DNA of 64,000 bases from Rotaria socialis (Eukaryota; Rotifera; Eurotatoria; Philodinida; Philodinidae), in assembly GCA_905331475.1 (NCBI GenBank), contig CAJNYU010000501.1, forward strand, positions 224,200 to 288,199, in the 5' to 3' direction. Every line of letters begins with the position of its first letter. Positions within the stretch are counted from its first letter, which is position 1. Shown one piece after another: positions 60,900 through 64,000 of this stretch. The position numbers and the translations under genes were made by a program. The notes below the pieces were generated by a model that had not been told where the DNA came from, searched no databases, and saw only the letters and a list, made by a program, of their open reading frames with translations.

Positions 60900-63800
60900 T
60901 ATCAATTGTTTTCTTTGAAGTATAATAATCATTTGTAGATAAACATACTGTTTATAAGGAAATAAATTCAAAGAATTTTAAGATTTACTTTCTCTACGTT
61001 ATTTTATAAATTCTTCAATATTCCAATCATGGTTTAGATGCTTAGAAGTAGAGAACTCATCCTCGTTCTAGTTGTTTATGAACATAGAAAACACTATTTC
61101 ATCGATCAGTTCAACAACATCCAATGGTTATCGTAATCCATCAGAATGATAGTGTTCAATCGTTTTTGCTTAATCTTTAAAACACGATGAGTCTCCATTA
61201 GTCGATTAACCATCATCATTTGATATATTGGATCTCTTTTATTAGAACTATTACATCGATTAACACTAAATATTATTTATCTATATCTTAAGAATAACTA
61301 TGGAACAATGAATATATGAGGAAAAAATATGAGTTTTTCTTATTCTATCGTTTACGTTCATTAATTAAACAATAATTAACAGTTGGCTATCCATTTCAAA
61401 GTCGAACAATCTATAGTTTTTTCAACCCTCTTACATACAGTAGAATGGTGTGAGGAGGTAATTTTTTCTTTCTATAGAATTTATTTTAATAGATACTTAA
61501 TCAATTACCGCAAGAATTTAATGCATTAGCTTATTTTATTTTAACCCATAGCTGAACAATTTGATAAAGATAATTGCCAAGTTTATCAGATTTTTACTTT
61601 ATAGAAAATTCGTTCAATTTTCATGTGTGGACATCGTTAATGTAACAATTGTTAATCTCATTTGAATATTAAATGTTTTTCATTAGAGAGTACATCCTAT
61701 TCCACAATGTTGAATATTCCGAAATCAGTTCCACACACGTAACTAATTCCATCTAATTCCTGCAATTCCGTTTATCATTTCCGGCACAATTCCGGAATTG
61801 CCGAAACAAATGCACACCTATTCCTAGGAATTCTCGGGATTCAGTGCACTCGCACTCACACCCTCGTTTTTCCCGAATACTCTATTTTCATTGTTTGAAA
61901 AGAACCATTTCAGACAAATGTTGAAGCCTCAGACTCTACGAAAACGGAGTTTTCTTTTGAAATAAAAAAATGTCATCCCATAGAGAGGAATCTAATAAAC
62001 AAGTTTGCAAATACAAAACTATTTTAGAAAGCTTTATACGAGCAGGGGATTCGGTAAGAATCTCTTTTTTCGCATACATCAAAATAGCTGGAAAATCGAT
62101 TTCTTTCAAATTTTGAAATTTTTATAACACGAAGAAACAGCATCCAACCCGCGAGATATTTTAACCCTAGGCCGTTGGAATACACACCAATACCAACACC
62201 CACACTCAGCTTTTTGAAAAAGTAAAACTAAATGGTCAGCAACTGACGAGTGACTGCTATTTCGAAAGCGTTTAGGAGTACCACAACGACGTTATTAGTG
62301 ATTATGATCCTAAACAAATAAATGAAGTTGATTCAAATAAGGTAGCGACTGTCGCTGGATCGAACATTAAATGCTTAATAATCTTTTCTAGTTCAAGCTA
62401 GTTTATAATGCATTAGGAGCTGTTTAGATCATCGTATTTTCGTGATAGGGTATCATTCGATGATGTTGATAGTGGTATATATATATATCGTATGCTTATA
62501 TTGGATTTTATTATGCATCGGCTATAGGCATCTTGCGGTGAAGTTGATTATTAATTTGGCAATGGCTATTCGAGATTGGCATCCCAGAGGGTCGCCGACG
62601 AGCGACTAGCTGCTCATCTGGATATATCCTTGTTTTATTGCGTACGAAAATTTTATTATTTAAACAAACATGGTTTTGGAGAATGCTGCACTAAGGTCCT
62701 TTTCAACAAACAGTTGAACATAACTGCATGTCTGCATTTTGTGTATAAACACTAAGTCATTGAAGACTTTTTTTCGAAATCTTCAGTTTATAATTACTTG
62801 GTATGTCAACTTTTATTGTAGCACGAAGAATTCTAGATTAGCGCATCTACGAACGTTTGTAAACTGCCCAAGTACTCAGGAATCTTGTCTTATTCTTCTC
62901 AAAATTGTGAGTATTTTTTTTCATATGTAGATGAAACTGAATTAAATTAGTCCCATAACTTTTGTTTTCATCTAATAATTATATAATGAAGCGAAGCTTT
63001 CAATCAATCATGCAGTGTTCAGAAGGACCACGCTCACCGCATATATGAAACAATACTAGCCGCTCAGTTAAAAAGCTGTTGTGATTATAAGACTACAGAC
63101 CTTTCAAACTTATAGAATAGTTACACGTTGTCTCGATCAGAAAAGTTGAAACAGTTTTCGAAAATGGTAAATATCTTCAAGTTCTTCCAAAGAAAGGTCA
63201 TGAAATAATTGCTCAACTCTTGTGAAATATTTGAAATTTATATTTGGCGTAATTATCTAAATAAGTTTAGTTTTTCCTGATTGCGAGTGGATTTGATTCA
63301 AAAGATGTAAATCTTAGATTTATCTATCTGTGAACGTGTACCCGGGAATGAATATATGCATTCTAGACGGAAAACGCGCCGAAGCAAAATAAACCCAGAT
63401 GGATTTGAGCAAAAATGAGGATAAAGCTGAGGGTGTGGGTGATTGATACTATGGAGGAGTGCTCAAATGTGGATGCGGGTGAAGGGTATATATGTATTAA
63501 TATGTCGCATATATCGAAAAGTTAAACTGAAACTAGATCTATTTCTAGATTTAGTTTGAGTTTAACTTTTTTTTCTCCACTTATATTCGAACTCGAATTA
63601 GACAACTATTCCCTCAAATGGGAGGTAATGAATTAAAAAGACTTTCAAGGGTCTTTCTCCGTTGATTTCGAGGAAGAAGTCTTCAAAATACCTGAAGTTT
63701 ATAGTAGTCAGGTGGGGATCTGTTTGCGTCTGCGTTGGTATAGTGAATGATTTTGAAGCAGTGCGTGAGATTATTGGCATTAGGGAAGCTGGCTGGAAAT

Positions 63801-64000
63801 TTACTTTGTTGCGGGTGCGACTATCCAGAATGACGAGATGTGACGGTGCCGGTAAATCTGCGCACGATTTCAGGAAGATTGGAACTTCCGAAATTTTCCC
63901 AGTTGGAATCGGTCGGATTTCGTTAGTTCCGTCGTGTGTTCCGTTTGTATTCATTTTGATCACGGATCGATTCCGGGAATTTTTCTCAATGGTTACGGTG
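60900..64000. other. Right-end region, mostly without genes
   Basis: AT-rich up to about 63.3 kb. 61690-61850 is a cluster of attcc/ggaatt motifs. 62185-62205 and 63430-63440 carry short TGTGGG-like stretches (acacccacactc and gggtgtgggtg). No spliced gene was assembled apart from the partial frame at the right edge. Confidence 0.45.
63598..64000 (-). CDS. Partial open frame at window edge, unknown (possibly retroelement ORF)
   Basis: An open minus-strand frame ends at 63598 and runs past the right edge, so the start lies outside. At least 121 codons are seen, including TNEIRPIPTGKISEVPIFL, HLVILDSRTRNKVNFQPASL and NFRYFEDFFLEINGERPLKVF. It is less A/T-biased than its surroundings, which favours real coding sequence. 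No family was recognised. Retroelement ORF1-like proteins are one option. Confidence 0.4.
   Translation of the reverse strand, partial: TVTIEKNSRNRSVIKMNTNGTHDGTNEIRPIPTGKISEVPIFLKSCADLPAPSHLVILDSRTRNKVNFQPASLMPIISRTASKSFTIPTQTQTDPHLTTINFRYFEDFFLEINGERPLKVFLIHYLPFEGIVV

Overview
The window looks like nuclear DNA from a bdelloid rotifer or a close relative. The evidence is AT-rich sequence, compact multi-exon genes with mostly 45-100 bp GT-AG introns, a GPCR of the type expanded in bdelloids, a Penelope-like retroelement (PLE) with a GIY-YIG domain, and short stretches of the TGTGGG unit that I recall as the bdelloid telomere repeat. No bacterial, organellar or viral genes were seen.

Layout. 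At 1.37-1.88 kb lies a two-exon gene for a small protein with a very good BH3 motif (a candidate BH3-only death protein). From 4.18 to 10.83 kb is a transposon-dense block: two small terminal-inverted-repeat (TIR) elements, a decayed PLE with three LTR-like copies, a 297-bp foldback-type element, a hAT-like MITE and a 988-bp TIR element full of AAGATTCTTG-type motifs. A GPCR gene (11.19-12.18 kb, minus) and a hAT transposase fossil follow. 13.0-22.6 kb is gene-poor; it holds a clean poly(A) retroinsertion with a 12-bp target duplication and some decayed coding sequence. A thiopurine methyltransferase gene (22.6-23.66 kb, minus, 7 exons) precedes a remarkable 13-exon gene (25.17-27.52 kb) whose internal exons are all symmetric modules coding a hydrophilic LEA-like protein. 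A two-TM protein (27.9-28.5 kb, minus) and, after 5 kb without genes, an intronless engrailed homeobox gene (33.73-34.46 kb) come next.

From 37.3 kb: a small membrane-anchored protein with a six-cysteine knottin-like ectodomain (minus), scattered exon-like fragments, the second copy of the 297-bp element (inverted), and CCG/CGG-rich repeat debris (40.6-41.4 kb). Then a 12-exon C2-domain gene resembling C2CD6/CatSper-tau (42.6-44.75 kb, plus), a two-exon FAM149-like gene (45.1-49.5 kb, minus), an EF-hand gene (50.5-52.0 kb, minus), a small unknown gene (53.5-54.0 kb, minus) and an SLC10 transporter with an added ectodomain (54.3-56.65 kb, minus). Last comes a gene in which two Rab GTPase domains are fused in one reading frame (59.2-60.9 kb, plus).

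The genes do not form an operon or one pathway; each has its own intergenic flanks. Exon limits were built by hand from splice consensus, and every listed model keeps one open frame. Orthology beyond the named families is inference. The most unusual items are the double-Rab gene, the BH3 candidate, the symmetric-exon LEA-like gene, and several small TIR elements that share an architecture but not a sequence.
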